From NCBI GenBank assembly GCA_000613465.1, contig BAJA01000013.1, positions 56,264 through 120,263 of the forward strand: 64,000 bases of DNA, in the 5' to 3' direction. The first letter of the stretch is position 1; each line of letters starts with the position of its first letter. Positions 26,281 to 39,305 of the stretch are shown piece by piece. The notes under the pieces are model-generated. The model saw only the letters and a program-made list of their open reading frames with translations, was not told where the DNA came from and made no database searches. The position numbers and the translations under genes were made by a program. The DNA comes from Bacteroides nordii WAL 11050 = JCM 12987. GTDB lineage: Bacteria > Bacteroidota > Bacteroidia > Bacteroidales > Bacteroidaceae.

Positions 26281-29196
26281 ATGAAAATAAAGAATTGGGT
26301 TTTGATTGTTTGTCTCTTATGCTTCATTACAGAGGTGATGAAAGCACAGGTCTATTCTTTTGAGAATAAAAAAGTGCCGAAAGAATGGAGTATCGATGGT
26401 GGAAAACTTGAAGTATCCCGGTTAAAGTATAAAGAAGGTAAACAATCACTTAAAGTAGTATGGGATAAAAATGCCATTGTGCGTTTTACAGGAAAGGAGT
26501 CTCTGGATGCTGCAAGCCGATCGGTTAATGGTGGGATTACAGCATGGATATATAATAAGGTACCGGTCACAGAATATATGTATTTCTCGTTTGCTGATGA
26601 ATCCGGAGCAGAGGTGTGTCGGTTACCTTTTAGAATGGATTTTAAAGGATGGCGTTGTGTGTGGGCTAAGTTCAGAGAAGATATGCTGATGAAGCCGGGA
26701 ACTATAATTACCTCCTGTGCTATGATAATGCCTGAAAACGTAGAAACCGGGACTATATATCTGGACTATGTAGAGTTTACTCCTACAGTTTCGTGGCAGA
26801 AGATGTCAGACGCACAATATAAGGTGAATCAAAAGGATTATAGTTTGATTCACGATTTTATAGGATATCGGAATACATTTCCCGATCTTTCGGACGTGAT
26901 TGTCAGAGATGAGAATAGAAAGGGAGTTGAGACAATTAAAAACAGATTGATGAAGTGGTATTTAGGAGATCAGTCTGCTGATAATCATCCGATGGTAGAA
27001 ATCAGAAAAAGAGGTGAGAGGGATTTTATAAAGAAGGGTTTGAAAGCTGCGGAAAAAGTTCAGATCAGATATGATGCTGATGGAGTGGCGATGGGAGAAG
27101 GATTATTCCCATTATACTTCTCTAAAGCAGGTGTAACAAATGTAGCTACCTTCCCGGATATCAATAAGTATATTCTATTACCTCTGGCATTAGACTATCG
27201 GAAAAACAAATCAGAAAATAGCCTGAAGAAAGCAATCTATATTTATGATTGGTTTCATGACCAGGGATGGGCTGATGGTAGCGGAATGGGAACATTATGT
27301 TTTGAGAAATTACGCAGTGCAGGATATTTTCATTCGTTGTTTCTGCTAAAAGACAATTTATCTGAAGCTCAGTTGAACCGGGAATTGAAAGCTTTGAAAT
27401 GGTTCACTATGTTCGGAGCATGCTACCAGAAACCTGAACATGCGGGAGAAGTAGCAGATAATCTTCGTGCATTGGCTTTACCTAAATTGATATATGCACT
27501 TTCGTTGACTGATTTGACAGAACAGCAAGTAGCTATGACAGCTTTTTCTTCTTATATGAATAATGCACTTGATTTTGGTCCGGGATTCTTTGGAACTATC
27601 AAGGCAGATTATTCCGGTTATCACCATCGGGGACCTTATAACAGTGCATATTACCCTCATGCACTTTATGCTGCATCTTTTGTGGCTTATCTTTTGCATG
27701 ATACACCCTATGCTCTTTCAGAGTCTTCATTGACACACCTAAAACAAGCATTGCTTACTTTCAGATTTTTTTCGGCTAATCTGAGTATACCGGCAGGTAC
27801 AGTAGGGCGTTTTCCTCGTGGCCAACAAGTGTTACAGGAGTTGTTACCGGCTTTTGCTTATGTTGCCCAATCATTTCCGGAAACAGATATTGAACTGACT
27901 GCTGCTTTTAGACGATTGGTTCGCAAAAATCCGGATGTAGTAAAATTGTTTATGACAGAGGTGAATTCTGACCTTACTTATACTAACAGTGTGGGCGAAG
28001 CGGAAGCTATGGCTAAGCTGTTGCAAATGGATATAGAAGAGGAACCAGCGCCGGAAGGTTCTCTGTTTATGCCTTATTCTGGTTTGCTGGTAGTCAAAAA
28101 TAAAGATTATCATATTAATGTAAAAGGATTTAGCAAATATATATGGGATTATGAATCATCTGCATCCGAGAATTTGTATGGACGCTATTTGTCTTACGGG
28201 CAGATTGAGTATTTCCATTTTGGAAAAAACACCCGTAGTTTCTATCCGGGCAATCCGGCTTTCGATTGGAATTATTTGTCGGGAACTACTTCTATTGTGT
28301 TACCAGTTACAGAGTTGGGGGCGAAGAAGAACAAACATCGTAACTTCTCGGATGAAACCTTTTTGTGTGGTGTCAGTGCTACCGGACAACGATCCATGTT
28401 TTCGATGAGGCTGCATGATTTGAAATATGATGATAGTTTTCATGCTAACAAATCGACTTTTGTAATAGATGATATTATTCTATGTCTTGGAACTGATATC
28501 CGAAACAGCGATAAGCAACATAAAACTGTAACGACTCTGTTTCAGTCTCCTGTGAAACAAAAAGTGAAGATGGAGAAACGGAAAACAGGAGCGTTGCTCA
28601 ATGATCATTCTGGTCTGTTGTATGTTGTGAAAGATTGTGATCCGGTAGTTCAAAAGAATGATTCGTTTACCATTGCATACATTGATCATGACGTAGCTCC
28701 CGATCGGGCAGGGTATCAATATTATGTAGTTACTAACGGAGATGAACAACTGGCTGGACACCTGTTGTCAGAAAATACGCCTATACAGATCCTGCGTCAG
28801 GATGATGAAGCCCATATCGTGAAAGTAAAAGATAAGAATATTACCTATGGAGCAATTTTTAGTAAGGATCAGCCGTTTGATTCATTGTTAGTGAAGAGTG
28901 TGAATATTCCTCTTTCCTATATAGTAGAAGGCGAAGAAGAGGATACAACGAAAGTTTTCTTTTCAGAACCGGATATGCGGAGAGTTTCGAGAACCAGCAT
29001 GGACGGCTTATCAGAAGAAGATGTGATAGAGGAAGAAAAGGCTTTTGAAGCAGAATTGGTCCTTAACGGTATGTATGATGTTTATAGTCCTGTTACTCCG
29101 TTGAAAGTCCAATATAAAGATGGAAATACATTAGTACGTGTTTTGACGATACGTGGCAATAACTATATGTTTAATCTCCGAAAGAAAGACTTATGA
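26281..29196 (+). CDS. PL8-type (chondroitinase family) polysaccharide lyase
   Basis: A 971-residue secreted protein. A signal peptide (ending VMKAQ) leads to an N-terminal Lyase_N beta-sandwich (YSFENKKVPKEWSIDGG, GKQSLKVVWD). An alpha/alpha-toroid catalytic domain follows with SGYHHRGPYNSAYYP near residues 445-459, LLHDTPYALSESSLTHLKQA, and AGTVGRFPRG, then the beta-sandwich half starting near KGFSKYIWDYESS. This order is that of chondroitin ABC/AC lyases, where His and Tyr in the first motif and a downstream Arg and Glu are catalytic. They cleave uronic-acid-containing chains by beta-elimination. The substrate here is not known. The GH95 start codon overlaps its stop. Confidence 0.85.
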   Translation: MKIKNWVLIVCLLCFITEVMKAQVYSFENKKVPKEWSIDGGKLEVSRLKYKEGKQSLKVVWDKNAIVRFTGKESLDAASRSVNGGITAWIYNKVPVTEYMYFSFADESGAEVCRLPFRMDFKGWRCVWAKFREDMLMKPGTIITSCAMIMPENVETGTIYLDYVEFTPTVSWQKMSDAQYKVNQKDYSLIHDFIGYRNTFPDLSDVIVRDENRKGVETIKNRLMKWYLGDQSADNHPMVEIRKRGERDFIKKGLKAAEKVQIRYDADGVAMGEGLFPLYFSKAGVTNVATFPDINKYILLPLALDYRKNKSENSLKKAIYIYDWFHDQGWADGSGMGTLCFEKLRSAGYFHSLFLLKDNLSEAQLNRELKALKWFTMFGACYQKPEHAGEVADNLRALALPKLIYALSLTDLTEQQVAMTAFSSYMNNALDFGPGFFGTIKADYSGYHHRGPYNSAYYPHALYAASFVAYLLHDTPYALSESSLTHLKQALLTFRFFSANLSIPAGTVGRFPRGQQVLQELLPAFAYVAQSFPETDIELTAAFRRLVRKNPDVVKLFMTEVNSDLTYTNSVGEAEAMAKLLQMDIEEEPAPEGSLFMPYSGLLVVKNKDYHINVKGFSKYIWDYESSASENLYGRYLSYGQIEYFHFGKNTRSFYPGNPAFDWNYLSGTTSIVLPVTELGAKKNKHRNFSDETFLCGVSATGQRSMFSMRLHDLKYDDSFHANKSTFVIDDIILCLGTDIRNSDKQHKTVTTLFQSPVKQKVKMEKRKTGALLNDHSGLLYVVKDCDPVVQKNDSFTIAYIDHDVAPDRAGYQYYVVTNGDEQLAGHLLSENTPIQILRQDDEAHIVKVKDKNITYGAIFSKDQPFDSLLVKSVNIPLSYIVEGEEEDTTKVFFSEPDMRRVSRTSMDGLSEEDVIEEEKAFEAELVLNGMYDVYSPVTPLKVQYKDGNTLVRVLTIRGNNYMFNLRKKDL

Positions 29197-31620
29197 AAAA
29201 GATTTGGTTAGCAGTGATCTGTTGTTTTCCGTTTTTTTGTGTAAATGCACAGAATGATCTGACGTTATGGTATACGACTCCTGCCCGTGTATGGGAAGAG
29301 GCTTTACCTCTTGGAAACGGGCGGTTAGGGGCTATGGTGTTTGGAGATACCCAAAAAGAGCGGATACAATTTAACGAAAACACATTGTATAGTGGTGAAC
29401 CTGCTGCATTAAACCGCTCTACTTGTATCCTGCCTCAATATGAAAAGGTACGGGATTTACTGAAGCAGGGTAAGAATGCTGAGGCCGAAAAGATCATGCA
29501 ATATGAATGGATAGGCAGGCTTAATGAAGTTTATCAGCCTTTTGGAGATGTCTGTTTGGATTTCAAAATGAAAGGCGAGGTGACGGAGTATGTTCATTCG
29601 CTGGATATGGAACAGGCAGTGGTTACTACCCGGTATAAACAGGAGGAACAGAGATTTTACGAGAGGTCTTTGCTTCATTTCCGGGACAGGCTATCGTAAT
29701 ACATTTAAAAGCTGAAAAGCCGGTATTACACTTTGAAATGCAACTTGCATCATTGCATCCGGTTCATCTGTCCTGTGAAGGAGAAAGATTACAGATGGAA
29801 GGCCGGGCTCCTGCGCATGTACAACGAAGAACAATTGAGGGGATGAGGAAATATAATACGGAACGTTTGCATCCTGAATATTTTGATGAAAAGGGAAAAG
29901 TGATCTCTACGGAACAAGTGATTTATGCAGAAAACAAAGGTATGGCATTTGAAGCCTGCGTTGTACCGCTGAAGAAGGATGGAGTAATCACCTTCAAAGA
30001 TAACAGACTTGTTGTGAAAGATGCATCGGAAATAACATTTTTGCTTTATGCAGCAACTTCTTACAATGGTTTTGATAAGAGTCCGTCAAAGGCAGGGAAG
30101 AATATAGCAAAAGAACTGCAAGCACAACGGAAAAAGCTTGCCGGCAAAGAATATCAGCAAATCAGAAATGAGCACGTTGCTGATTATCAGTCTCTTTTCA
30201 AACGGGTAGACCTGGCATTACCATCTTCTCCGAATCAAAAAGATAAACCGACAGATATCCGGTTGAAAGAGTTTCAAACTAAGACAGATCTGTCCTTAAT
30301 AGCACAATTGTTTCAATATGGCAGATATCTGATGATTTCAGGTTCCCGTCCCGGAGGGCAGCCATTGAATTTACAGGGTTTGTGGAATGATAAAATAATT
30401 CCACCCTGGAATTCGGGCTATACAACAAATATTAACTTGCAGATGAATTACTGGCAGGCTGAAGTAACTAATCTGTCCGAGTGTCATCAGCCGCTTTTTA
30501 CATTTATCGAAGAAATAGCACAGTCGGGTAAGGAGGCTGCCCATAACATGTATGGGCGAAATGGCTGGATTGCCCATCATAATATGTCTATTTGGCGGGA
30601 ACCTATCCGGCAGATGGATTTGTGCATTGGTTTTTCTGGAATATGTCTGGTCCCTGGTTGTGTAGTCACATTTGGGAGCATTATCTTTATACGAAAGATG
30701 TTGCTTTTTTAAGGGAGTATTATCCGATATTAAAGGAGTCTGCACGTTTTTGTTCCGAATGGCTGGTGCAGAATACAAAAGGAGAATGGGTGACTCCGGT
30801 CAGTACTTCTCCGGAAAATGCATTCCGTATGCCGGATGGGAGAGAAGCTGCTGTATGTGAAGGATCGACTATGGATATGGCTATTATCAGAAATCTGTTT
30901 GGAAATACGATTCATGCTGCTGAGTTACTGGGTGTTGATGTAGAGTTTCGTAAAATGCTTGAACAGAAATCAAAATATTTAGCCGGATATCGAATCGGTT
31001 CACACGGACAATTGTTGGAGTGGGATAAAGAATATAAAGAGACAGAACCTCAACATCGTCATTTGTCACACTTGTTCGGTTTATATCCGGGCTGTGATAT
31101 TACTCCTGATACACCGGAGGTCTTCAAAGCTGCCCGGCAAACATTGATTGATCGGGGGAATAAAACCACAGGTTGGAGTATGGCATGGAAAACAGCTTTA
31201 TGGGCACGCCAATATGAAGGTGAGCAGTCATATGCTGCATTAAAAAATCTGATGAGTTTTATTGATCCGCTTGTGGAAAGTAAAAAGGGAGGCGGACTGT
31301 ATCGGAATATGCTTAATGCACTTCCTTTTCAGATTGACGGAAACTTCGGGATTACTGCCGGTATTGCAGAAATGTTGCTGCAAAGCCATCTTGGAAATAT
31401 TCATTTACTTCCTGCTTTGCCGACGGAGTGGAAAGAAGGAAAGATTACCGGATTGAAAGCAAGAGGTGGTTTCCTGGTGAATATGGAATGGCAAGATGGT
31501 AAACTGCGGACTGCAACCATTCGAAGTGAATACCCGGCAGAAGCTACAGTCGTTTATAAAGATGAGAGACGGGTGTTGTCATGGAGGGCCGGAGAGGAGA
31601 AACTGCTGACTTTTAATTAA
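29193..31620 (+). CDS. GH95 alpha-L-fucosidase/alpha-L-galactosidase, two apparent frameshifts
   Basis: About 809 residues once repaired. A signal peptide (ending CVNAQ) is followed by the GH95 N-terminal domain ([20 protein letters not shown]) and the alpha/alpha barrel. Catalytic-region motifs are [14 protein letters not shown] (the paired Asn), VSTSPENAF (Glu) and [16 protein letters not shown] (Asp). Breaks lie near 29660 (TACGAG to TACCGAG restores [14 protein letters not shown]) and at 30600-30601 (GAACC to GAAACC restores [16 protein letters not shown]). The family removes terminal alpha-1,2-fucose or L-galactose by inversion. The ATGA overlap with the lyase gene indicates translational coupling. 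Confidence 0.88.
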
Positions 31621-31631
31621 AACCATATGAA

Positions 31632-34600
31632 ATGTATATAAAAATTATCTATACGATACTAGGACTATTAATTGGTTTTGGAGATTTCTTTTTATGTGCT
31701 CAGAATAAAGTTGAAACGGAAGCTGATTTCTATACTAAGATTGCTCAGAACGAATCAGGAGAACAACTATTCCGGACTTTGGAAAGTCCACTTGGGAAAA
31801 CTTTACCTGTGGATAAACAGCTAAAGTGGAGTGGAACGACTGGATATCAGTTTAAGCCAATGGAAAAGATTGATAATTCGGAGGAAATGAAGGAAGCACT
31901 GAACCGGATGAGAAAAGACCTTGCGGTATATCTGAAAGATGTGGCACCGAAGAGTGTGGATGTAAGGAGGCGTCTGGTGATATCGAAGATGCAATTTCGT
32001 TATGAGACGGAAGAAGACCGGGAAGACTTTACTTGTTTGTTGCGGGGAGAGGGACAATGGGATTCAGTACCCATCCCTTACTATCACGCCCACAAGGGCC
32101 ATCGACCGCCTGGTATAGGGTAGAGTTGGAATTATCCGAAAATATGTTTTCATTTCCTGCCTTAATGCTTCACTTTAATGGAGCAGATTACTATACAGAT
32201 GCATTTCTGAATGGGCATCATGTGGGTTATCACGAAGGAATGCTCGATTCGTTTGAATTTGATATAAAGAAATATGCTCGCAAGGGGAAGAATATTCTGT
32301 TAGTTAGGTTACGCAATGATTATTCCTTACTGGGAAGTGAAGGGGAGAATCGCCGTTGGGGACATAAATTAGCTGCTAGTAATTCTCCGGGATGGGACGA
32401 TCCTTTCACTGGATGGTCTTGTTGCCCTGCCGGATATGGGATATACCAGTCCCTTTATCTGGAAACTCGTTCGGTTCCATATATTGAAGATATATTTCCT
32501 CGTCCCAACTTAAAGGATAAAAAAATTATTCTTCATGTGGAAATAGAGTTGGCAAATGGAGATGAAGCGGAAGAGTTTATGTTGAAATATAGTGTTTACG
32601 GGCAAATTTTGCCTGTTGTGTAACTCGGGATCAATGGCAGAAAGTGGAAGTTGTGGGTGGGAGAGTAGTCACCTCAATTGAGATATCTATGCTTAAACCG
32701 GAGTTAAGGCTTTGGTCACCTGAAAGTCCCTGGCTATATCAGGCACAGGTAGAGTTGTATGATAAAACGGGAAGGGTAAGACTCGATAGTCGTAAGCGAC
32801 AATTTGGTATGCGTTCTTTTGAAATATCAGCCAGTAGTATCCCGAAAGGACGAATGCTGCTGAATGGAGAAGAAATTCGTCTGCGAGGGGCTAATACAAT
32901 GGGGTTCTTTCAGTTGGATGTGATGCGGAAAGACACAGCTCAGCTAATAGATGATATTTTGCTGGCGCGTTTGACCAATATGAATTTTATCAGAACTACA
33001 CAACGGACAATGCCCGAAGAAGTCTACGATTATGCAGATCGTCTGGGGTTATTGTTACAGTCAGATTTACCATTATTTGCTTATATTAATCACAAACAAT
33101 ACAGTGAAATATTGAAACAGGCGGGTAATATAGAACGGTTATTACGTAGTCATCCCTCTGTTATTTTGCTGAGTTATCTGAATGAATCGATGGCCGGGAA
33201 AAAACCTCACGCTTTAAATCGGCAAGAATATGAACGGTTGTTTGAAGCTTTGGATGTTGTAGTGCATCATGAGAATCCCGATCGGGTAGTGAAGTATATA
33301 GACGGAGACTATCAAATGCCTAACGGCGGGTTCCCAGACCACCATCTATATAATATATGGTATGAGAATCATGGTATTTCCATAGATAGAATGTGCAGAG
33401 GTGATTGGATGAAAGTTCCGGAAGGCTGGATGTATGGTTGTGGTGAGTTCGGGGCTGAAGGACTTGATTTTGTCGAAGTTATGTGTAAATATTATCCTCA
33501 GGAGTGGTTACGGACGGACTCGGTAGGAGATTGGTCTCCCAAGAATCTGATAGCTCGTCATTCGAAGGCTCAGACTTGGGATAGGCATTGGCATTGGTTT
33601 GAAACCCAGAAAAGTATGGAGGATTGGGTGGAAGAGAGTCAGACTCATCAAGCTTGGGGAATATCCAAAGTAGCACGTGCTTTCCGGAGAATGCCTCGTA
33701 TGAACTCGTTTGCTGTCCATCTGTTTATCGATGCCTGGCCCAATGGTTGGATGAAGGCAATCATGGATTGTAAAAGGAATCCTAAAAAAGCATGGTTTGC
33801 TTATCGGGAAGCTCTAACACCACTGGCAGTTCAGGTAGAGTCTGAACGCAACTTGTTTTATGCGGGAGAAGAGTATCCTTTTCAGATATGGATTTGTAAT
33901 GATGGTCGATATTTCTCAGATATGCAGTTGAGATATGTGATGGAATATTCAGGAAAGGTATTGGATAGTGGACAATGTGATGCTGTAATACCTACTGTCA
34001 GTGACGGGTCTGCGTTCCAAGGATTTCTGAAGGTGAAGTTGCCCGAGGTTAATCGACGTTCTGTAGTAATAATACGAATTGGACTATTCAGTAAGAGTAC
34101 AGGAGAGCAACTTCACGAGGATGTATTTAGTTGTACCGTATTTCCCAGGTTATCAATAGAAGATTCCCAGGTGATATATCCATTAGGTGAATGTGCTGAC
34201 GAGAAAGAAATACTAAGTGTGTTTCAGCCAAGAATGATAAGGCAAAGTGGAGGAAATATAGTGCCTGAGAATATTATTCTTATCAGTGATCTTAAAGCCT
34301 ATATGCTGCGAAAAGAGGAAATAGATAAAGCTGTTAGGAATGGAGCAAAGGTGGTTTTCTTGAGAGAAGCATTGACGGAGGATGCGGAACTTTGTGGGAG
34401 TAGTGTTGAACCGGACAACTTAAAAGGACATAGTTGGATATTATTTCGTAATGCGTCGCATCCCTGGTTGCGTCAAAGTGGAAGTACGGATTTGAAATAT
34501 GCATTTGATTCATCGGTGAATGCACCGCAGCGTTATACGTTTACTACTCTTCGTGCTCCGGAATTCGTGCCTGTACTGACTTTTAAAGATCAGGTAGTGG

Positions 34601-34725
34601 TCGCTGAGAAACCATATGGAAAAGGGCAGGTTGTTTTACTTTCGCTTAATTTGGCAGGCAGATTGACAACTAATCCTGTTCTTGGTAATATATTGAATTC
34701 AATAATGAAACGAACTAATCAATGA
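31632..34725 (+). CDS. GH2 family beta-glycosidase, two apparent frameshifts
   Basis: About 1031 residues once repaired. A signal peptide (ending FFLCAQ) precedes a sugar-binding jelly roll (DAFLNGHHVGYHEGMLDSFE), an Ig-like domain, and the TIM barrel (RGANTMGFFQLD). The acid/base is the Glu of SYLNESM, and the nucleophile is probably the Glu in CGEFGAEGLD. Adding G at 32088 restores YHGPQGPSTAWYRVEL; adding G at 32620 restores LPVVVTRDQWQKVE. GH2 covers beta-galactosidases, glucuronidases and mannosidases; the specificity is not readable. The C-terminus has a glutamine-amidotransferase-like fold. It follows GH95 by 11 bp. Confidence 0.85.
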
Positions 34726-37700
34726 AAAATATGAATAGAATCAAATTTTTTTTCTTTTTTGTCTTTTTGACTGTGACATTTGGTCTACAGGGACAGGTTA
34801 TTTCTTTTGAAGAAGATGATGCACTCAATGCATGGAAGTGTACTAAAGGAACTGTAACGATTTCCTCTGCAAAAGTAAAAGTAGGTGATGCTGCTTTGTG
34901 TTGGAATATAGAGCCCGGAAGTGTATTGACTGCAGAAAACTTAACTTCGCTTAAAACAGTATCGACAAAGAGTAAAGGTGGTGTAAATCTGTGGATATAT
35001 AGTTCAAAAGCTATGGATGATGTGATGCAGATAGGATTTTATAATGCTTCGGGAGTGAAGAAGTGTAAACTTGATTTCCGTATGAACTTTGTAGGATGGC
35101 GTTGTTTGTGGGCATGCTTTACAGAAGATATGGGACATGATCGTACTCAACTGACCACAATGAAATTTGAGATGCCTGCCGGAGCTTCCGGAACGGTTTA
35201 TCTGGATTATATCGAATTTGTAGCAACCAGTTCCTGGCAAAGGATGCCCGATTATCAGAATCGTACCATTAAAGGAGATGAATCTTACTTGACCTCTCGT
35301 GAAATTTCAGTTCCTTCTTCTGTTGGGGTGACTGACGAACAGGAGGAGGCGATTAGGGTAATAAGTAAAAGATTGGAAAATTGGTATTTAGGAACAGGGA
35401 GATATACTTCGAATGATATATATAAAAAACGTAAAACAGCTGTCAATAGTTGGATGAGCACCGGACGGCGTAATGCTCCCACTATTGATGAGAATGGAAC
35501 GGTTGATAAATCCGGGTTATTTTCATTAGGATTTGATGGGAAGTCGGTGGATGGAGTGAAACTGAAAACATTTAAGAATATCAATGAGTCATGCTTACTC
35601 CAACTGGCATTTGATTATCGTATTAATAATAACTCTGCCAGTTTGGATAAAGCAAAAAAGATTTATGAATGGTATTACGATCAAGGTTGGGCTGATGGGA
35701 GTGCTTTGGGGACGTTGTATCTCGAAATGCTACGTAGCAGTGGCTTTTATCATTCCGTGTTTTTGTTGCGTGATCAACTTTCGGAAGAGGAGAGTAAACA
35801 TATAACCGAAGCTCAGCATTGGTATACCCGTTTGGGAGATGCATTTATTGTACCGGAGACACCGGGAGAATTGGCCGACTATATCCGTTCACTTGCTGTA
35901 CCCAAACTACATGCTATCTTAATGATGACTGACAAGCATCAACAGATTGCTTCTATGGAGTCTTATTGTAAATATCTGAATAATGCTTTTTCTTATGCTC
36001 CCGGATTTGCCGGTTCATTCAAGCCTGATGGTTCTGGTTATCATCACCGTGGAACATATCTGAGTGCTTATTATCCTCAAGTAGTTTATGTGGCTTCTAT
36101 GCTCTACTATCTGCTTCATGATACGCCTTTTCAACTGGATAATGAGATCTACGATATTCTCAGGAATGCATTGCTTTCTTATCGTTTCTTCTGTGGTGAA
36201 TATGCTGTGCCCGGTAGTACTTGCGGACGTTTTCCCGAAGGGGCTGAGGTACTTCATACGCTGATACCGGCATATGCTTATCTGGTGATGTCTTCCGGAG
36301 AGTTGGATACTGAACTTCAGGCTGCTTTCCTGCGTTTGTGGAAGCCTGAACATAGTTTGGTAAGTGCTTATTTGGCAAAAACAGCCGTAGATATTTGTTA
36401 TACAAGAAGTTTGGGTGAAGTGGAATTGCTTCTGGATGCTGCATCTAAAGGAGGGGATGCTGAAACGAATCTTGCAGGTACTAAGTTCATGCCTTATTCA
36501 GGCTATTGGTATATCGCCAGCCGGAGTGGATGTTTACTATAAAAGGGTTCAGCAAATATATCTGGGATTATGAGAGTTCCAACTCAGAGAATGTATATGG
36601 ACGGTATCTGAGTTACGGACATGTGGAATATACCGATCTGCAAAACGGTCAATCGACTTTACGCCCCAAAGAATGGGATTGGACACATCTCCCCGGAACA
36701 ACTGCAAAGCAGCTATCTGATAATGAATTACACTTTAGTACGGTGGGAGATAAACATCGTAATTTCTCAGATCAGAGTTTCCTCGGAGGGATTGCTTTCG
36801 ATAAAAATACGAGTCTGTTTACCAACCGGATGCATGACAATGCCATTGACAAGACGTTCTACGCAGATAAATCTTTCTTTGTTTTTGGCAATGTGGTTTA
36901 TTGCATGGGCAGTGGCATCAAGTCGGGATCGGCAGATGTAGAAGTGCATACCACTCTCTATCAGAATCTGAAAGGAGAGAATAGCAAGGCAGTACAGCGA
37001 CCGGATGAAAAGACCGTGTATGATAATTGGGGAAATCTGTTTCTGATTCACCAGGGAAACCTGTCACTGTCAGAAAACGAAAAGTTCGATTTGGGATATA
37101 TCAATCATGGAAAAGGAGCTAGCAATGCGCTTTATGCTTACACCTGGCTCATCAAACCGGAAGAAGGACAATCGGACGTTTATAGGAATAATTCTCCTTT
37201 TGAAGTGCTGAAACAAAATGAAGAAGGCCATGTGTTGTGGCACAGGCAACAAAAAGTCCTTATGGCATCTATCTTCAAAAAAGGAGATGTCACGGGGTGT
37301 AAGCACATTCGTTATGTAAATAAACCGATGATGATTGTGCTGAAAGAGGACAACGGAATGCTGGATGTTGCTTTCACCAATCCGGATATGGATAGAGAGA
37401 GTGCATCCAATAACAATGCACTTACAGATGCAATGGTGAACATGCCGGGACGTATTTCTGAAATATCTTTCCGCATTGATGGAGAGTATAGGAATACCGA
37501 CGTAGATAGCCCTGTTAAAGTAACCAGTGAAAACGGAGTCACTACAGTGACTTATTCCGAATCGGGCAACGGAGAGACTTACAGAGTATTACTGACCAAT
37601 AAAGCTACCGGATTGGAAGTTATATCTTCAAAAGAGAAAATTGAAATCTACAAAGAAGCTACCGGTTATTGTATTGTTACTGGAGGAATTCCGGCTGCGG

Positions 37701-37852
37701 TATCGGTTTTGGATGTAAACGGTCGTGTAGTGAAAACCATTTATGGGCACGGTGAAAATCTGACGTTGCCATTAGACGATTATCCTCATGGTGTTCTTAT
37801 GATAAAAGTGACTACTCGTGAAGAGGTTGTAGTTAAGAAGATTATTTTTTAA
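34722..37852 (+). CDS. Second PL8-type lyase with C-terminal sorting-type domain, one apparent frameshift
   Basis: About 1043 residues once repaired; a paralog of the lyase at 26281. It shares the Lyase_N domain (VISFEEDDALNAWKCTKG), the toroid motifs (SGYHHRGTYLSAYYP, LLHDTPFQLDNE, STCGRFPEGAEVLHTL) and KGFSKYIWDYESSNSENVYG. The break near 36529 is fixed by one G (AGTGGATG to AGTGGGATG), giving ASRSGMFTIKGFSKY. Unlike the first copy it carries about 75 extra residues resembling a type IX secretion (Por) tail, with VSVLDVNGRVVKTIYG and a Lys-Lys end. The ATG overlaps the GH2 stop. The two lyases may differ in linkage preference. Confidence 0.84.
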
Positions 37853-37887
37853 TCAAAATAAATTATAAACAATTAAATCGAAAAACT

Positions 37888-39071
37888 ATGTGTGGAAAAA
37901 CATTATTGTTCGCTTTGGCCTTGACTTGTGCCGCTTCTATGAATGCTCAGAATTATACACTTTCGGATGTTTCTGTATCAGGGACAGCTCCCAAAGGAAT
38001 AGTCGTTAAAGGAGAAGCATTGTATATTGCCTTTTCGGGTGATAATAAAGTGGTGAAAACCTCTTTGGATGGCAAAAATACACTATTAACAATCACAGAG
38101 GGATTGAATCTACCTATGATGTAGATTGCGATATGGATGGAAGAATTTTTGTTGCCAATCAGGGAGAAAAGGAAATTAAAGTTTACGATGCAAATGGAAC
38201 TCTCGAGAAGTCTGTATCTATAAAAAAGATGAACGGAGATGTTGTAGGTAGTGCCGTTACCGGTGTAACTATAGGCAAAGATGGAAAAATTTATGTAGCT
38301 GTAGGAGGCAGTTCTTACAATGCTATCCATATTTATGACAGTGAGTTAAAGCTGATTCAAGTGTTGGATCAGATGGCACCGGATAACGGAATACCGGGAT
38401 GTGATAAACTTCGTATTGTGAGAAAGGTCTTTTTCGATTCGAAAGGAACAATGTACATTTCGGATAAAAATACCGGAGTAATTGTTGTCGATTTCTATGA
38501 TGATAATGTGATATATCCGTTTTCGTTGATAAAACGGGAAGATGGTATTAATAGATATAATAATGTAGCCGGTATAACAGAGACTTCGGATGGAAACCTG
38601 ATAATAGCATTGGATGCGGATAAGAAACAAGGTTCGGATATTTTATCTTATAAAGGAGTATGCTGTTTTTCTCCGGAGGGAGTATTCACAAAAATGATAG
38701 GTGCCGTTGATGGTAGTGATTACGGAATGCCTTATGGGTTGGCCGTGAATGCTGATAATGATTTATATGTTGCAGATTCCAATAAGAATGTTGTTAAAAT
38801 GTGGAAAGCTACAGGTGCCTCGGGTATTCATTCTGTTGGAGATGTAACTGTATCTTGCTTCCCGAATCCGTTTGTGGAAAGTCTCACTGTAGAACTGGAT
38901 GCGGTTGCTTTGCATCGGATAGAGCTGTGTGATGTGATGGGGCGCATTGCTTATTCGGCTGAGTCAAAAGGAACTTCACATTTGATTATTCCTACTAATT
39001 CACTTTCAGAGGGTGTGTATTTGCTGCTGATTGATGGAAAAGCGTCAGGAGGAAAGTTGATTAAGAAATAA
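37888..39071 (+). CDS. Secreted NHL/beta-propeller protein with sorting-type tail, one apparent frameshift
   Basis: About 394 residues once repaired. A signal peptide (ending SMNAQ) precedes repeated propeller blades such as GKDGKIYVAVGG, FDSKGTMYISDKNTG and VNADNDLYVADSNKN, then a C-terminal Por-type domain (VTVSCFPNPFVES... ending GGKLIKK). The break at 38113-38114 is repaired by one C (CTACCTATG to CTACCCTATG), joining NLPYDVDCDMDGRIFVAN. No catalytic motif is seen. It may bind the glycan on the surface in place of a SusE/F protein, or be a lyase-like propeller; this is inference. It ends the enzyme operon. Confidence 0.78.
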
Positions 39072-39078
39072 GAAAGAA

Positions 39079-39119
39079 ATGTGACAGATACTAAAACAAC
39101 GTTTTGGTATCTGTCACAT
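39079..39119 (+). terminator. Strong hairpin at the end of the PUL enzyme operon
   Basis: 19-bp arms (39079-39097 and 39101-39119) start ATGTGACAGATAC and pair with one G-U pair around a 3-nt loop. There is no T-tract, so it may act as a 3' stabilising structure rather than a classical terminator. Confidence 0.65.
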
Positions 39120-39305
39120 AGATGTTTATGTGTAACTGATCTAAATAAATTTTATGGATTAATTGGGGGGGGTATCTGACAAATGTATAGTTGTCAAAAA
39201 AGTAATTACAAGCTTTTTGAAGAAGATACGTGAGATAAGGTATGAATGTTTTTGTTGTATAATTGCTTGATTTATAGCGAATATCAACCTCCTGGTTTAA
39301 GGTAG

